From contig JAHFPI010000026.1 in assembly GCA_023266795.1 (NCBI GenBank), forward strand, positions 1-13,891: DNA of 13,891 nt. Direction: 5' to 3'. Shown here in pieces: positions 1 through 7,174 of the stretch. The notes under the pieces were generated by a model that was not told the DNA's origin, did not search any database, and saw only the letters and a program-made list of their open reading frames with translations. How positions within the stretch are numbered: the first letter of the stretch is position 1; every line of letters starts with the position of its first letter. The stretch comes from Rhodospirillales bacterium. Its GTDB lineage: Bacteria > Pseudomonadota > Alphaproteobacteria > Micavibrionales > UBA2020. The translations under genes and the position numbers were made by a program.

Positions 1-731
1 GGGCAGCCGTGGGCTTTGGCGACCTCGACCAGCCGGTTCGAGTTGGAGGAATTGCGCGAGCCGATAACGATCAGCGCGTCGACCTGCGGCGCGATGTCGC
101 GCACCGCAGCCTGACGGTTTGTGGCCGCATAGCAGATGTCCTCTTTTTTGGGAGAGGCAATCTGGGGGAAACGGATTTTCAGCGCGTCGACGATATTTTT
201 TGTATCATCGACGGACAGCGTGGTCTGTGTGATATAGGCCAGATTTTCAGGGTTGGCGATGGACAGGGCCGCCACATCATTTTTTGTTTCCACCAGAATA
301 ACCGCGCCGTCCGGCAATTGCCCCATCGTGCCGATGACCTCGGGGTGTCCGGCGTGGCCGATCAGGATGATCTGCCGCCCGTGACGGTGGTGCATTTCCG
401 CCTCGTTGTGGACCTTGCTGACCAGCGGGCAGGTGGCGTCAATATAAATCATGTTGCGCCGCTGCGCTTCTGCCGGAACCGTTTTAGGGACGCCGTGGGC
501 GGAAAAAATGACCGGCCTGTCCTCCGGCGCCTCGCTGAGCTCCTTAATGAAAACAGCCCCCTTGCTTTTCAGGTCTTCAAGGACGTGCTTATTATGCACA
601 ATTTCATGGCGGACATAGACGGGCGCGCCGAATTTCTGCAGGGCGCGCTCGACGATTTCAATGGCGCGGTCCACCCCGGCGCAAAATCCGCGGGGTTGGG
701 CCAGAATGATTTTCAGCTTGGGTTTTACCAT
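1..731 (-). CDS. ispH: 4-hydroxy-3-methylbut-2-enyl diphosphate reductase (partial, 3' end off the left edge)
   Basis: IspH (LytB) is the last enzyme of the MEP pathway. It reduces HMBPP to IPP and DMAPP in the cytoplasm with a [4Fe-4S] cluster. The 243 residues present contain all three cluster cysteines: C17 in PRGFCAGVDRA, C101 in DATCPLVSKVH and C200 in ICYAATNRQ. The substrate and proton-relay segment HAGHPEVIGTMGQ (H129, E131) is also present, as is the late signature GSRNSSNSNRLVEVA. About 70 C-terminal residues should lie beyond the edge. The start MVKPKLKIILAQPRG fits the family length. No Shine-Dalgarno sequence precedes it (six C before ATG), but a -10-like TATATT sits 6 bases upstream, so the mRNA may be leaderless. 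It is divergent from the lipoprotein gene. Identification is from family motifs and is secure. Confidence 0.96.
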   Translation of the reverse strand, partial: MVKPKLKIILAQPRGFCAGVDRAIEIVERALQKFGAPVYVRHEIVHNKHVLEDLKSKGAVFIKELSEAPEDRPVIFSAHGVPKTVPAEAQRRNMIYIDATCPLVSKVHNEAEMHHRHGRQIILIGHAGHPEVIGTMGQLPDGAVILVETKNDVAALSIANPENLAYITQTTLSVDDTKNIVDALKIRFPQIASPKKEDICYAATNRQAAVRDIAPQVDALIVIGSRNSSNSNRLVEVAKAHGC

Positions 732-737
732 GGGGGG

Positions 738-767
738 AATATATATGTTTATGACGTCTTGAGTCGA
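738..767 (-). promoter_or_regulatory. Candidate ispH promoter, possibly leaderless
   Basis: Read on the minus strand: -35-like TCGACT (767-762), an 18-base spacer, then -10-like TATATT (743-738), 6 bases before the ispH ATG. This puts the likely transcript start at or beside the start codon, which agrees with the missing Shine-Dalgarno. The -35 is weak, so the call rests mainly on the -10 and its position. It overlaps the -35 of the opposite promoter. Confidence 0.35.
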
Positions 768-787
768 GGCTTTATGCAGGGTATTCT
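759..787 (+). promoter_or_regulatory. Candidate promoter for the lipoprotein-gmhA-bcrC run
   Basis: TTGAGT (759-764), a 17-base spacer and TATTCT (782-787) make a sigma70-type promoter in the gap between divergent genes. Transcription would start near 794. A GAGG ribosome-binding site (801-804) then lies 9 bases before the ATG at 814. The -35 matches the consensus at 4 of 6 positions and so does the -10. Confidence 0.45.
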
Positions 788-813
788 GTGCCTTGGAATC
801 GAGGTATTAAAAC

Positions 814-1311
814 ATGCGTTATATAGCTTTTCTGGCGGTTATCCTTTTGTCCGGCTGCAGCGTATTCTCCAGGGGGGAGGCGGAGTTCTCCTGCCCTAAA
901 ACGGGATTCGTGGAGAATGCCGCGACCGTGGCCTTTTTAACGCCGGGCGGAGAGAATATTGCCGCCGCCGACCTTCAGGGTCTTAGCGGCGAGTGTAATT
1001 TTAAGAATAAAGATGCCGTCGAAGTGACGGTGACGCTGAATTTTGCGGCGCGCAGGGGGGCTGCCGATGTGTCCCTGAAGGGCAAAGAATTGCCATATTT
1101 TGTGGCCGTGCTGTCCCCGGAAGAAGAAATATTACAAAGGCAGGCTTTCGTTACCAATATTGATTTCGATAATGCCGGAGTTGGCAGCAGCACGGAAGAA
1201 CACACGGTCAGGATTTCGGCGACAAAGCCGGAAGAGGCTTATAAATACAAGGTCGTCATCGGTTTTGCGCTGACGCCCGATCAACTGCGTTACAACAAGG
1301 AACACAAATGA
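814..1311 (+). CDS. Small predicted outer-membrane lipoprotein, function unknown
   Basis: A 165-residue protein with a short type II signal peptide (MRYIAFLAVILLSGC). The lipobox is L12-S13-G14-C15, so C15 should be lipidated. Residue +2 is Ser rather than Asp, which in the Lol system favours transport to the outer membrane. The mature part has two more cysteines (C27, C61) that could form a disulfide. It looks beta-rich and soluble, with no further membrane segment. I recognise no named domain. The ATG has a GAGG site 9 bases upstream. The stop overlaps the gmhA start by 4 bases (ATGA), so the two are probably translationally coupled. The neighbours suggest an envelope role; that is inference only. 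Confidence 0.8.
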   Translation: MRYIAFLAVILLSGCSVFSRGEAEFSCPKTGFVENAATVAFLTPGGENIAAADLQGLSGECNFKNKDAVEVTVTLNFAARRGAADVSLKGKELPYFVAVLSPEEEILQRQAFVTNIDFDNAGVGSSTEEHTVRISATKPEEAYKYKVVIGFALTPDQLRYNKEHK

Positions 1312-1922
1312 CATTCACATTCCCCCCTTTCTGGCAGTCCGAATTTGATGAGCATGAAGCTGTGGTAAAAGCGACGCGTCAGGCGTTGCGCGAGCCGTTC
1401 GAGAAGCTGCTGACGGCAGCCACCGCCTGCGTCAAGGCGGGCGGCAAAATTTTGTTTTTCGGCAACGGCGGCAGCGCGGGAGACGCGCAGCATCTGGCGA
1501 CGGAACTGACCGTGCGTTACAAAACCGACCGCGCGCCCATTGCGGCGATTGCGCTCACCACGGACACCTCGGCCCTGACGGCGATCGGCAACGATTTCGG
1601 TTTCGAATATCTTTTCTCCCGCCAGGTCGCCGCACTTGGCAGAAAAGGCGACATCGCCATCGGCATCAGCACCTCCGGCAACAGCAAGAACGTCATCAAT
1701 GCCCTGACGGAAGCGCGGAAGATGGGGCTTGTCACCGTCGGGTTCGGCGGCAAGACCGGCGGCAACATGGCCCCCCTGTGCGACATCCTTCTCAACGTGC
1801 CGTCAGCGACGACGGCGCGAATTCAGGAGATGCACATTACGCTGGGGCAGATGCTCTGCGGCGGGCTGGAGCTTAATCTCGGTCTTGTGCAAGAGGCGTC
1901 AAAAACAGCCAAAACCGCCTGA
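1308..1922 (+). CDS. gmhA: Phosphoheptose (sedoheptulose 7-phosphate) isomerase
   Basis: GmhA converts sedoheptulose 7-phosphate to D-glycero-D-manno-heptose 7-phosphate, the first step toward the ADP-heptose used in the LPS inner core. At 204 residues it is close to the roughly 192 of E. coli GmhA. The SIS-domain signatures are clear: FGNGGSAGDAQH (51-62), STSGNS phosphate loop (121-126), and the catalytic pair E66 (HLATELTVRY) and H176 (IQEMHITLG), which correspond to E. coli E65 and H180. The ATG follows AAGGAA (1297-1302) by 5 bases. It overlaps the lipoprotein gene by 4 bases and the next gene by 1 (TGATG). The related replication factor DiaA shares the fold, but the conserved E/H pair favours the isomerase. 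No other heptose gene is in the window. Confidence 0.92.
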   Translation: MTFTFPPFWQSEFDEHEAVVKATRQALREPFEKLLTAATACVKAGGKILFFGNGGSAGDAQHLATELTVRYKTDRAPIAAIALTTDTSALTAIGNDFGFEYLFSRQVAALGRKGDIAIGISTSGNSKNVINALTEARKMGLVTVGFGGKTGGNMAPLCDILLNVPSATTARIQEMHITLGQMLCGGLELNLGLVQEASKTAKTA

Positions 1923-2524
1923 TGGACCAGCTGGAGTTTTATAACCGGTTGCTATTCCTGCAAATGAACGCGGCGGAAACAACATCGGCGGGGCTGATGG
2001 GCTTCGCAAAATTTCTTGCCGGCGGCCTGATTTTTTTTATTCCGCTGCTGTTAGCGGGGCTGTGGCTCTGGGGCGGAGATGTGCGCCGCCAGACTGCGCT
2101 CAAGGCGGCGGTGGTGACGGCTCTCAGTTTGGGCGTAAACGGCATTATCGGCTGCGTATGGTTTCATCCGCGTCCCGAGGCGCTGCAGTTGGGGCATACC
2201 TATATCCCTCACGCGCTTAACGCCTCTTTCCCCAGCGATCATGCCACCATTTTTATTGCCGTCGGTCTGGCGCTGCTGTCGGCGCAGACGCGGTTGTTCG
2301 GCATCATTGTCCTTGTCGCGGGGATCGGTGTTGGCTGGGCGCGGATTTTTCTCGGCATTCATTTCCCGCTGGATATGCTGGGCGCAGTGATTGTGGCGGG
2401 CGCCGTGTATGGCGGCGTGTCATTTTTCTGGGGACGCTGCGGGGAAAGAATCGCCACGCCGCTGGTGTCGGTTTATCGAATCGTTTTGGCGCCGCTGATT
2501 GCCAGGGGATGGATAAGGCGGTAA
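1922..2524 (+). CDS. bcrC: PAP2-family undecaprenyl-diphosphatase, BcrC/YbjG type
   Basis: A 200-residue inner-membrane PAP2 phosphatase. This group removes a phosphate from undecaprenyl diphosphate so the C55 carrier can be reused for peptidoglycan and LPS. Motifs: HPRP (82-85), PSDHAT (104-109) and R141-x5-H147-x3-D151 in WARIFLGIHFPLD. The first motif lacks its usual lysine (G at that place), but from memory E. coli YbjG also lacks it and aligns along its full length, including the C-terminal Y-R-(I/V) and G-W-(I/V)-R pattern. There are about five or six hydrophobic segments. It starts in TGATG with the gmhA stop and has no good Shine-Dalgarno of its own, so translation is probably coupled. 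Substrate is inferred from the subfamily; phosphatidylglycerophosphatase or lipid A phosphatase activity is less likely. Confidence 0.83.
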   Translation: MDQLEFYNRLLFLQMNAAETTSAGLMGFAKFLAGGLIFFIPLLLAGLWLWGGDVRRQTALKAAVVTALSLGVNGIIGCVWFHPRPEALQLGHTYIPHALNASFPSDHATIFIAVGLALLSAQTRLFGIIVLVAGIGVGWARIFLGIHFPLDMLGAVIVAGAVYGGVSFFWGRCGERIATPLVSVYRIVLAPLIARGWIRR

Positions 2525-2553
2525 TATCCCGCAGGTTTGCAAAGGATTTTATT

Positions 2554-2802
2554 ATGACAAAAACTGCTAACGCCGATAATCTGAGTTTTGAAGAAGCCCT
2601 GTCCGAGCTGGAAAAAATTGTCCGGCAGCTGGAATCGGGGGGCGCGGACCTGAAATCCTCCATTGATTCCTATGAACGCGGCATGATGCTCAAAAAGCTC
2701 TGCGAGAGCAAACTCAAGGAAGCCCAGGCCAAAATCGAAAAAATCACCATTTCCGCAGACGGCAAGGTAACGACCGAGAATTTCGGGGTTTCCGAGTCAT
2801 AA
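2554..2802 (+). CDS. xseB: Exodeoxyribonuclease VII small subunit
   Basis: XseB binds along the XseA large subunit to form exonuclease VII, which degrades single-stranded DNA. The 82-residue length matches E. coli XseB (80). The family core is plain: LSFEEALSELEKIVRQLESG, then a YERGMML stretch and a Lys/Glu-rich helix ending L-K-E-A-Q-A-K-I-E-K-I. The start at 2554 is chosen because AAAGGA (2541-2546) lies 7 bases upstream and the protein then begins just before the conserved region. An earlier in-frame ATG at 2509 would overlap bcrC and add 15 unconserved residues. xseB, ispA and dxs in this order is a common proteobacterial arrangement. xseA is not in the window. Confidence 0.95.
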   Translation: MTKTANADNLSFEEALSELEKIVRQLESGGADLKSSIDSYERGMMLKKLCESKLKEAQAKIEKITISADGKVTTENFGVSES

Positions 2803-2813
2803 TCTTAAAAAAG

Positions 2814-2843
2814 GTGACTTTTTTCTGTCATTTGGGCTATAAA
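2814..2843 (+). promoter_or_regulatory. Candidate promoter for ispA-dxs
   Basis: The 78-base gap between xseB and ispA holds GTGACT (2814-2819), an 18-base spacer and TATAAA (2838-2843). Transcription would start near 2850, followed by a weak GAGAG (2868-2872) 8 bases before the ispA ATG. The same gap carries the inverted pair GTGACT (2814-2819) and AGTCAC (2862-2867) and a weak A/T hairpin (2807-2824). Moderate support only; the genes may equally be read from upstream. Confidence 0.35.
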
Positions 2844-2880
2844 GAACGACAGTTAACCTTTAGTCACGAGAGTTATTCAC

Positions 2881-3789
2881 ATGGCCCCATCCCCCCGCGA
2901 GGCGTCACCCAAGCTCCAGCAAGCCATGGAAGTGTGCCGCGAGACAGTCAACCGGACCATTGCCAACCTGCTGCCCGGTTCCGAGCTGGTCGAGGCGCCG
3001 CTGTTTGACGGGATGCGCTATGCCGTTCTGAACGGCGGCAAGCGGCTCAGGCCTTTTATGGTGATGTAAGGCGCGCGGATTTTCGGCGTCGATGCCGGTC
3101 GTGCGCGCCGCGTTGCGGCGGCGGTAGAATTTATCCACAGCTATTCCCTGGTGCATGATGATTTGCCGGCGATGGATGATTCCGATATGCGGCGCGGCAA
3201 GCCGTCGCTGCACAAAGCCTATGACGAGGCGACGGCCATTCTGGCGGGCGATGCCCTGCAGACGCTGGCCTTCGAGGTTCTGGCCGATCCGGAAACGCAC
3301 GAAGATCCGCGTGTGCGCATCGAGCTGGTTTCCAATCTTGCCAGCGCCGCAGGCATGAACGGGATGATCGGCGGGCAGATGCTGGATATGATCGGCGAAA
3401 AGCAGACTTTCGATGTCGGCACCATCAGCCGCCTGCAGCGGCTGAAAACCGGCAAGGTGATCGCGTTCTGTTGCGAAGCGGGGGCGATTCTGGGCAAGGC
3501 CAATCCGGCACACAGACAGGCGCTCAGGAATTACGCGCACGATCTCGGTCTGGCGTTTCAGGTGACCGACGACCTGCTGGACGCCGAAGGCAAACCGGAA
3601 GTGATGGGCAAGCCCGCCAATCAGGACGGAAAAAAATCCACCTTCGTCACAGCTATGGGCCGCGAACAGGCGCGCCAGCGGGCGGAAATGCTGGTGGAGC
3701 AGTCGATCTCGCATCTGCGCGCCTTTGATGAAGGCCGCGTCGATTTGCTGAAAGACCTTGCTTATTATGTGCTGAAGCGCCGTTTATAA
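2881..3789 (+). pseudogene. ispA: Farnesyl diphosphate synthase (polyprenyl synthase family), interrupted by an in-frame TAA
   Basis: IspA condenses DMAPP/IPP to geranyl and farnesyl diphosphate, the precursor of undecaprenyl-PP and quinone tails. The full frame has 302 sense codons plus an internal TAA at 3067-3069 (codon 63). Everything else is intact: GGKRLRPF (52-59), the first Asp-rich motif HDDLPAMDD (92-100), the RRGKPSLHKAYDEA segment, LKTGK, and the second Asp-rich motif TDDLLD (229-234). The break falls inside the conserved GGKRLRPF-to-ARIFGV segment, where relatives often have Glu, so GAA to TAA would explain it. As read, only a 62-residue piece is made, plus perhaps a fragment restarting near GTG 3151 that lacks the IPP-binding GGKR motif. 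No frameshift accompanies it. A base-call error is a real possibility because the enzyme is usually needed. dxs follows 23 bases later. Confidence 0.88.
3067..3069 (+). other. In-frame TAA inside ispA (codon 63)
   Basis: The reading goes RPFMVM, TAA, GARIFGV, with homologous protein on both sides in the same frame. TAA ends xseB, bcrC, ivd and ispA itself in this window, so it is not a generally recoded sense codon here. Confidence 0.93.
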
Positions 3790-3812
3790 AAACTGATTTG
3801 AAGGAAATTCTG

Positions 3813-5765
3813 TTGTCTAAAACCCCCCTTCTGGACCGGGTCACATACCCCGCTGATCTGCGCCGCCTTGATAAAAAAGACCTGCCGCAGCTCGCGTCCG
3901 AACTGCGCGCGGAGATGGTCGATGCCGTATCGGTGACGGGCGGGCATCTGGGCGCGGGGCTGGGCGTCGTCGAGCTGACCACCGCCATCCATTACGTTTT
4001 CAATACGCCGGAAGACAAGCTGATCTGGGATGTGGGGCATCAGGCTTATCCGCATAAAATCCTTACCGGACGGCGCGACCGTATCCGCACCCTGCGGCAG
4101 GGGGGCGGTCTCAGCGGCTTCACGAAACGCAGTGAAAGCGAATATGACCCTTTCGGCGCGGCGCATAGCTCCACTTCGATTTCCGCCGGTCTGGGCATGA
4201 GCGTCGCCCGCGACCTGAATGGAGGGGATAACAAAGTTATCTGCGTAATCGGCGACGGCGCGATGAGCGCCGGCATGGCCTATGAAGCGATGAACAACGC
4301 CGGCCACCTGAAAAGCCGCCTGATCGTTATTTTGAACGACAATGACATGTCGATTGCGCCGCCGGTGGGGGCAATGAGCGCCTATCTGTCGCGGCTGATC
4401 TCCGGTAAAACCTATCTGGAGATGCGCGAAATCGGCAAAAAGGTGACCAAGAAACTGCCGCCGCCGCTGCAAAAAGCCGCGCAGCGCGCCGAGGAATATG
4501 CGCGCGGGTTCTGGACGGGCGGCACATTGTTCGAAGAGCTGGGTTTTTATTACGTCGGGCCCATAGACGGGCATAACCTGGATCACCTGCTACCGGTGCT
4601 CGAAAACGTGCGCGACAGTATTTATGACGGGCCGATTCTCGTCCATGTGGTGACCAAAAAAGGCAGCGGTTACGAGCCGGCGGAAACTGCTGCCGATAAA
4701 ATGCACGGCGTCACTAAATTCGATGTGCGGACGGGGGCACAGGCAAAGGCAAAGTCTCCCCTGCCGTCCTATACGCGGGTTTTCGCCGACAGCCTGATAG
4801 CGGCGGCGCGGCGCGACGAAAAGATTGTTGCCATTACCGCCGCCATGCCTTCCGGCACGGGGCTTGACCTGTTTCAGAAAGAATTTCCCGGGCGCATGTT
4901 TGACGTGGGCATTGCCGAACAACATGCGGTGACTTTTGCGGCGGGGCTGGCGACGGCGGGGTTCAAGCCTGTCTGCGCGATTTATTCCACATTTTTACAG
5001 CGCGCCTACGATCAGGTGGTGCATGATGTGGCGATCCAGAACTTGCCGGTGCGTTTTGCACTGGATCGCGCGGGGTTGGTCGGCGCCGACGGCGCGACCC
5101 ATGCGGGGGCGTTTGATACGGCCTATCTGGGCTGCCTGCCGAATTTTATTCTCATGGCTGCTGCCGATGAACTGGAGCTGCAAAACATGACAGCGACGCT
5201 GGCGGCCTATGACGAAGGACCGATTGCGTTGCGCTATCCGCGTGGCGAAGGCATCGGGCTGGCGCTACAGGAGCATGGCACGCCGCTGGAGATCGGCAGG
5301 GGCCGCATTATCCGCGAAGGCACCAAAATCGCGTTGCTGAGCTACGGCACGCGGCTGCAGGAATGCCTGAAGGCGGCGGACCAGCTGGATGCGATGGGAT
5401 TAAGCACCACTGTTGCCGACGCCCGCTTTGCTAAACCGCTGGATGAAAATTTAATTAGACAGCTGGCCGCCCATCACGAAGTCATCGTTACAATTGAAGA
5501 GGGCTCCGTCGGCGGCTTCGGCTCTTACGTGTTGCAGTCTCTTGCAACACAGGGGCTGCTGGATCGCGGGCTAAAAATTCGTCCGATGGTATTGCCGGAT
5601 GTTTTCCTCGAGCACGATGCGCCGCAGAAGCAATATGATCTGGCTGGGCTAAATGCGGCGCACATCGTCGTCAAGGCGCTGGAAGCGCTGGGCGCACATG
5701 TCATGCTGAGCGAAGCGAGGCATCTTGTCGGGGTTGCAGGAGATCCTTCGCTGCGCTCAGGATGA
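3813..5765 (+). CDS. dxs: 1-deoxy-D-xylulose-5-phosphate synthase
   Basis: DXS makes DXP from pyruvate and glyceraldehyde 3-phosphate with thiamine diphosphate, the entry and usual flux-controlling step of the MEP pathway. It has 650 residues; the family has about 620-640. Visible motifs: GGHLGAGLG (H45), DVGHQAYPHK (H76), the ThDP/Mg site GDGAMSAG (147-154) with N175 in LNDNDMS, catalytic E369 in GIAEQHAV, then the RAYDQ pyrimidine-domain segment, followed by the C-terminal transketolase domain. The start is TTG 3813, which has AAGGAA (3801-3806) 6 bases upstream; TTG 3798 would lie before that site and adds nothing conserved. The last 21 residues (630-650) are encoded by a palindromic repeat that also supplies the TGA stop. 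They are not part of the normal fold and probably do no harm. It converges on ivd with a 10-base gap. Confidence 0.96.
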   Translation: MSKTPLLDRVTYPADLRRLDKKDLPQLASELRAEMVDAVSVTGGHLGAGLGVVELTTAIHYVFNTPEDKLIWDVGHQAYPHKILTGRRDRIRTLRQGGGLSGFTKRSESEYDPFGAAHSSTSISAGLGMSVARDLNGGDNKVICVIGDGAMSAGMAYEAMNNAGHLKSRLIVILNDNDMSIAPPVGAMSAYLSRLISGKTYLEMREIGKKVTKKLPPPLQKAAQRAEEYARGFWTGGTLFEELGFYYVGPIDGHNLDHLLPVLENVRDSIYDGPILVHVVTKKGSGYEPAETAADKMHGVTKFDVRTGAQAKAKSPLPSYTRVFADSLIAAARRDEKIVAITAAMPSGTGLDLFQKEFPGRMFDVGIAEQHAVTFAAGLATAGFKPVCAIYSTFLQRAYDQVVHDVAIQNLPVRFALDRAGLVGADGATHAGAFDTAYLGCLPNFILMAAADELELQNMTATLAAYDEGPIALRYPRGEGIGLALQEHGTPLEIGRGRIIREGTKIALLSYGTRLQECLKAADQLDAMGLSTTVADARFAKPLDENLIRQLAAHHEVIVTIEEGSVGGFGSYVLQSLATQGLLDRGLKIRPMVLPDVFLEHDAPQKQYDLAGLNAAHIVVKALEALGAHVMLSEARHLVGVAGDPSLRSG

Positions 5766-5767
5766 CA
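5699..5767. repeat. Palindromic repeat forming the 3' end of dxs
   Basis: The 27-base arms at 5699-5725 and 5741-5767 pair at 23 of 27 positions around a 15-base loop. The outer arm sequence TGTCAT-x-CTGAGCG and its complement CGCTCAG-x-ATGACA match a dispersed palindromic repeat that I recall from many bacterial genomes, often mis-translated as LSEA.. or ..PSLRSG peptides. Here it is translated in frame as part of dxs and provides its stop. Lying between convergent genes, the hairpin could also slow or end transcription from either side, although no long T-run follows. Family membership is from memory, not from a search. Confidence 0.85.
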
Positions 5768-5775
5768 ATTACGGT

Positions 5776-7011
5776 TTAAACAGTCTCTTTAAACAGCTCC
5801 CGCCCTATTAACATGCGGCGGATTTCAGATGTTCCCGCGCCGATTTCGTATAGTTTCGCATCGCGCAGCAGCCGTCCCGTCGGGTAGTCATTGGTATAGC
5901 CGTTGCCGCCGAGGCACTGGATCGCTTCCAGCGCCATCCACGTCGCCTTCTCCGCGCTGTAGAGAATCGCGCCGGCGGCATCCTTGCGGGTGACTTCGCC
6001 ACGGTCGCAGGCCTTGCCGACGGCATAAACATAGGCGCGGGCGGTATTCAGCGCGACGTACATGTCCGCCAGCTTGCCCTGCATCAGCTGGAACTCGCCG
6101 ATCGACTGGCCGAATTGTTTTCTCTCATGAAGATAGGGCAGCACAACGTCCATGCAGGCCTGCATGATGCCAAGCGGGCCGCCGGCCAGCACGGCGCGTT
6201 CGTAATCGAGGCCGCTCATCAATACATTGACGCCTTTACCGACGGTGCCCAAAACGTTTTCTTCCGGCACTTCGCAGTCCTGAAAAACCAGCTCGCAGGT
6301 ATTGGAGCCCCGCATACCGAGCTTGTCGAGTTTCTGCGCGGTGGAGAATCCTTTGAATGATTTTTCTATAAGAAAAGCAGTAATGCAATTTTTTGGATTG
6401 GCTGCTCCGCCCGCCGTGGAGCCCGCGGCGGGGTCGGTCTTGGCGTAGACGACCAGCACATGCGCGTCAGGCCCGTTGGTAATCCACATCTTGGTGCCGT
6501 TGAGAATATAGCGGCTGCCTTTTTTCTCCGCTTTCAGCTTCATCGAGACGACATCGGAGCCGGCGGCAGTTTCCGACATGGCGAGAGCACCGATTTTCTT
6601 TCCGGCACAGAGGTCGGGAAGGTATTTTTTCTTTTGTTCTTCGCTGCCGTTGAGGCTGATTTGGTTGACGCAGAGGTTCGAGAAGGCGCCGTAGGAGAGG
6701 CCGACGCTGGCGGAGGCGCGGCTGATTTCCTCCATCGCGATAATGTGTTCGATATAACCCATGCCGGTGCCGCCGAATTCGGGGTCGACGGTCATGCCAA
6801 GCAGACCGAGCCGCCCCATTTCCGGCCACAGCTCATTGGGGAACTGGTTTTTGTGGTCGATGTCGGCGGCGCGGGGCGCGATTGTATCCTGCGCAAAGTG
6901 ATGCACCGTTTCGCGCAGCATCTCGGCGGTTTCACCAAGGTCAAAGTTCAGGGAGGGAAACGACTGGGCCTTGGGAACGTAGCTTTCTTTGGTCATGGGC
7001 TGGCTCTTCAT
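5776..7011 (-). CDS. ivd: Isovaleryl-CoA dehydrogenase
   Basis: An FAD acyl-CoA dehydrogenase of leucine breakdown that oxidises isovaleryl-CoA to 3-methylcrotonyl-CoA and passes electrons to ETF. It has 411 residues. It follows human IVD closely: EISRASASVGLSYGAFSNLC (95-114), the FAD segment MSETAAGSDVVSMKLKAEKK (145-164), WITNGPDA, KLDKLGMRGSNTCEL, catalytic E271 in GLDYERAVLAGG, and QCLGGNGY. The C-terminal YEIGAGTSEIRR lacks the Glu used as base by medium-chain enzymes, which is the IVD hallmark. A Gly/Ala-rich insert (195-206) is a minor oddity. The start MKSQPMTKES is chosen because GGAG (7022-7019) sits 7 bases upstream; the frame stays open to 7083 but that part is unlike the family. 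No other leucine-pathway gene is nearby. Confidence 0.94.
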   Translation of the reverse strand: MKSQPMTKESYVPKAQSFPSLNFDLGETAEMLRETVHHFAQDTIAPRAADIDHKNQFPNELWPEMGRLGLLGMTVDPEFGGTGMGYIEHIIAMEEISRASASVGLSYGAFSNLCVNQISLNGSEEQKKKYLPDLCAGKKIGALAMSETAAGSDVVSMKLKAEKKGSRYILNGTKMWITNGPDAHVLVVYAKTDPAAGSTAGGAANPKNCITAFLIEKSFKGFSTAQKLDKLGMRGSNTCELVFQDCEVPEENVLGTVGKGVNVLMSGLDYERAVLAGGPLGIMQACMDVVLPYLHERKQFGQSIGEFQLMQGKLADMYVALNTARAYVYAVGKACDRGEVTRKDAAGAILYSAEKATWMALEAIQCLGGNGYTNDYPTGRLLRDAKLYEIGAGTSEIRRMLIGRELFKETV

Positions 7012-7099
7012 GTTGATTCTCCGGAAGGGCAATAAACATGCAAGGTATGATAGAGCAAACCCCAAAAAAGGGCGATAACGCATATAGTTACCATATCTC

Positions 7100-7129
7100 G
7101 TTAACGTAATGTAAAACTTCTCTTAAATA
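7100..7129 (+). promoter_or_regulatory. Possible CtrA-type site and promoter for the Flp pilin
   Basis: On the minus strand 7115-7100 reads TTTA-N7-TTAAC, 8 of 9 fixed positions of the CtrA consensus TTAA-N7-TTAAC. On the plus strand the same bases overlap a weak promoter: TTAACG (7101-7106), 17 bases, TAAATA (7124-7129). This leaves a leader of about 40 bases before the pilin GTG at 7175. Pilin genes of alphaproteobacteria such as Caulobacter pilA are known CtrA targets. A one-mismatch site is expected a few times by chance in 14 kb, so this is tentative. Confidence 0.3.
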
Positions 7130-7174
7130 TTTGCTCAATGTTTTCCCGTAGAATAAGGGGAAGGGAGTACGGGC

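Noticed and set aside
9..899. Long plus-strand open frame over the left edge
   Set aside because: It is antisense to ispH, which has all its cluster cysteines, and then runs into the lipoprotein gene in a different frame. Codon pattern mirrors the real genes.
2147..2176. Missing lysine in the first PAP2 motif of the BcrC-type phosphatase as a sign of inactivity
   Set aside because: As far as I recall, E. coli YbjG, which aligns along the whole protein, also lacks it, so this is a subfamily trait.
2509..2553. Earlier xseB start overlapping bcrC
   Set aside because: The ATG at 2554 has AAAGGA at ideal spacing and the family begins there.
2807..2824. Hairpin AAAAAAG-GTGA-CTTTTTT as a terminator after xseB
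   Set aside because: The stem is almost all A-T and would be weak, and an ispA promoter overlaps it. At most it attenuates.
2905..3714. Long minus-strand open frame opposite ispA
   Set aside because: The plus strand encodes clear polyprenyl synthase motifs; the minus frame has none and is Arg/His-rich as expected of a shadow.
3765..4586. Long minus-strand open frame opposite the start of dxs
   Set aside because: Antisense to well-conserved DXS thiamine-diphosphate motifs, with no recognisable protein features.
7012..7083. Earlier start for isovaleryl-CoA dehydrogenase (24 extra residues, MRYRPFLGF)
   Set aside because: The extra part is unlike the family. The GGAG 7 bases before the later ATG (7011) decides the start.
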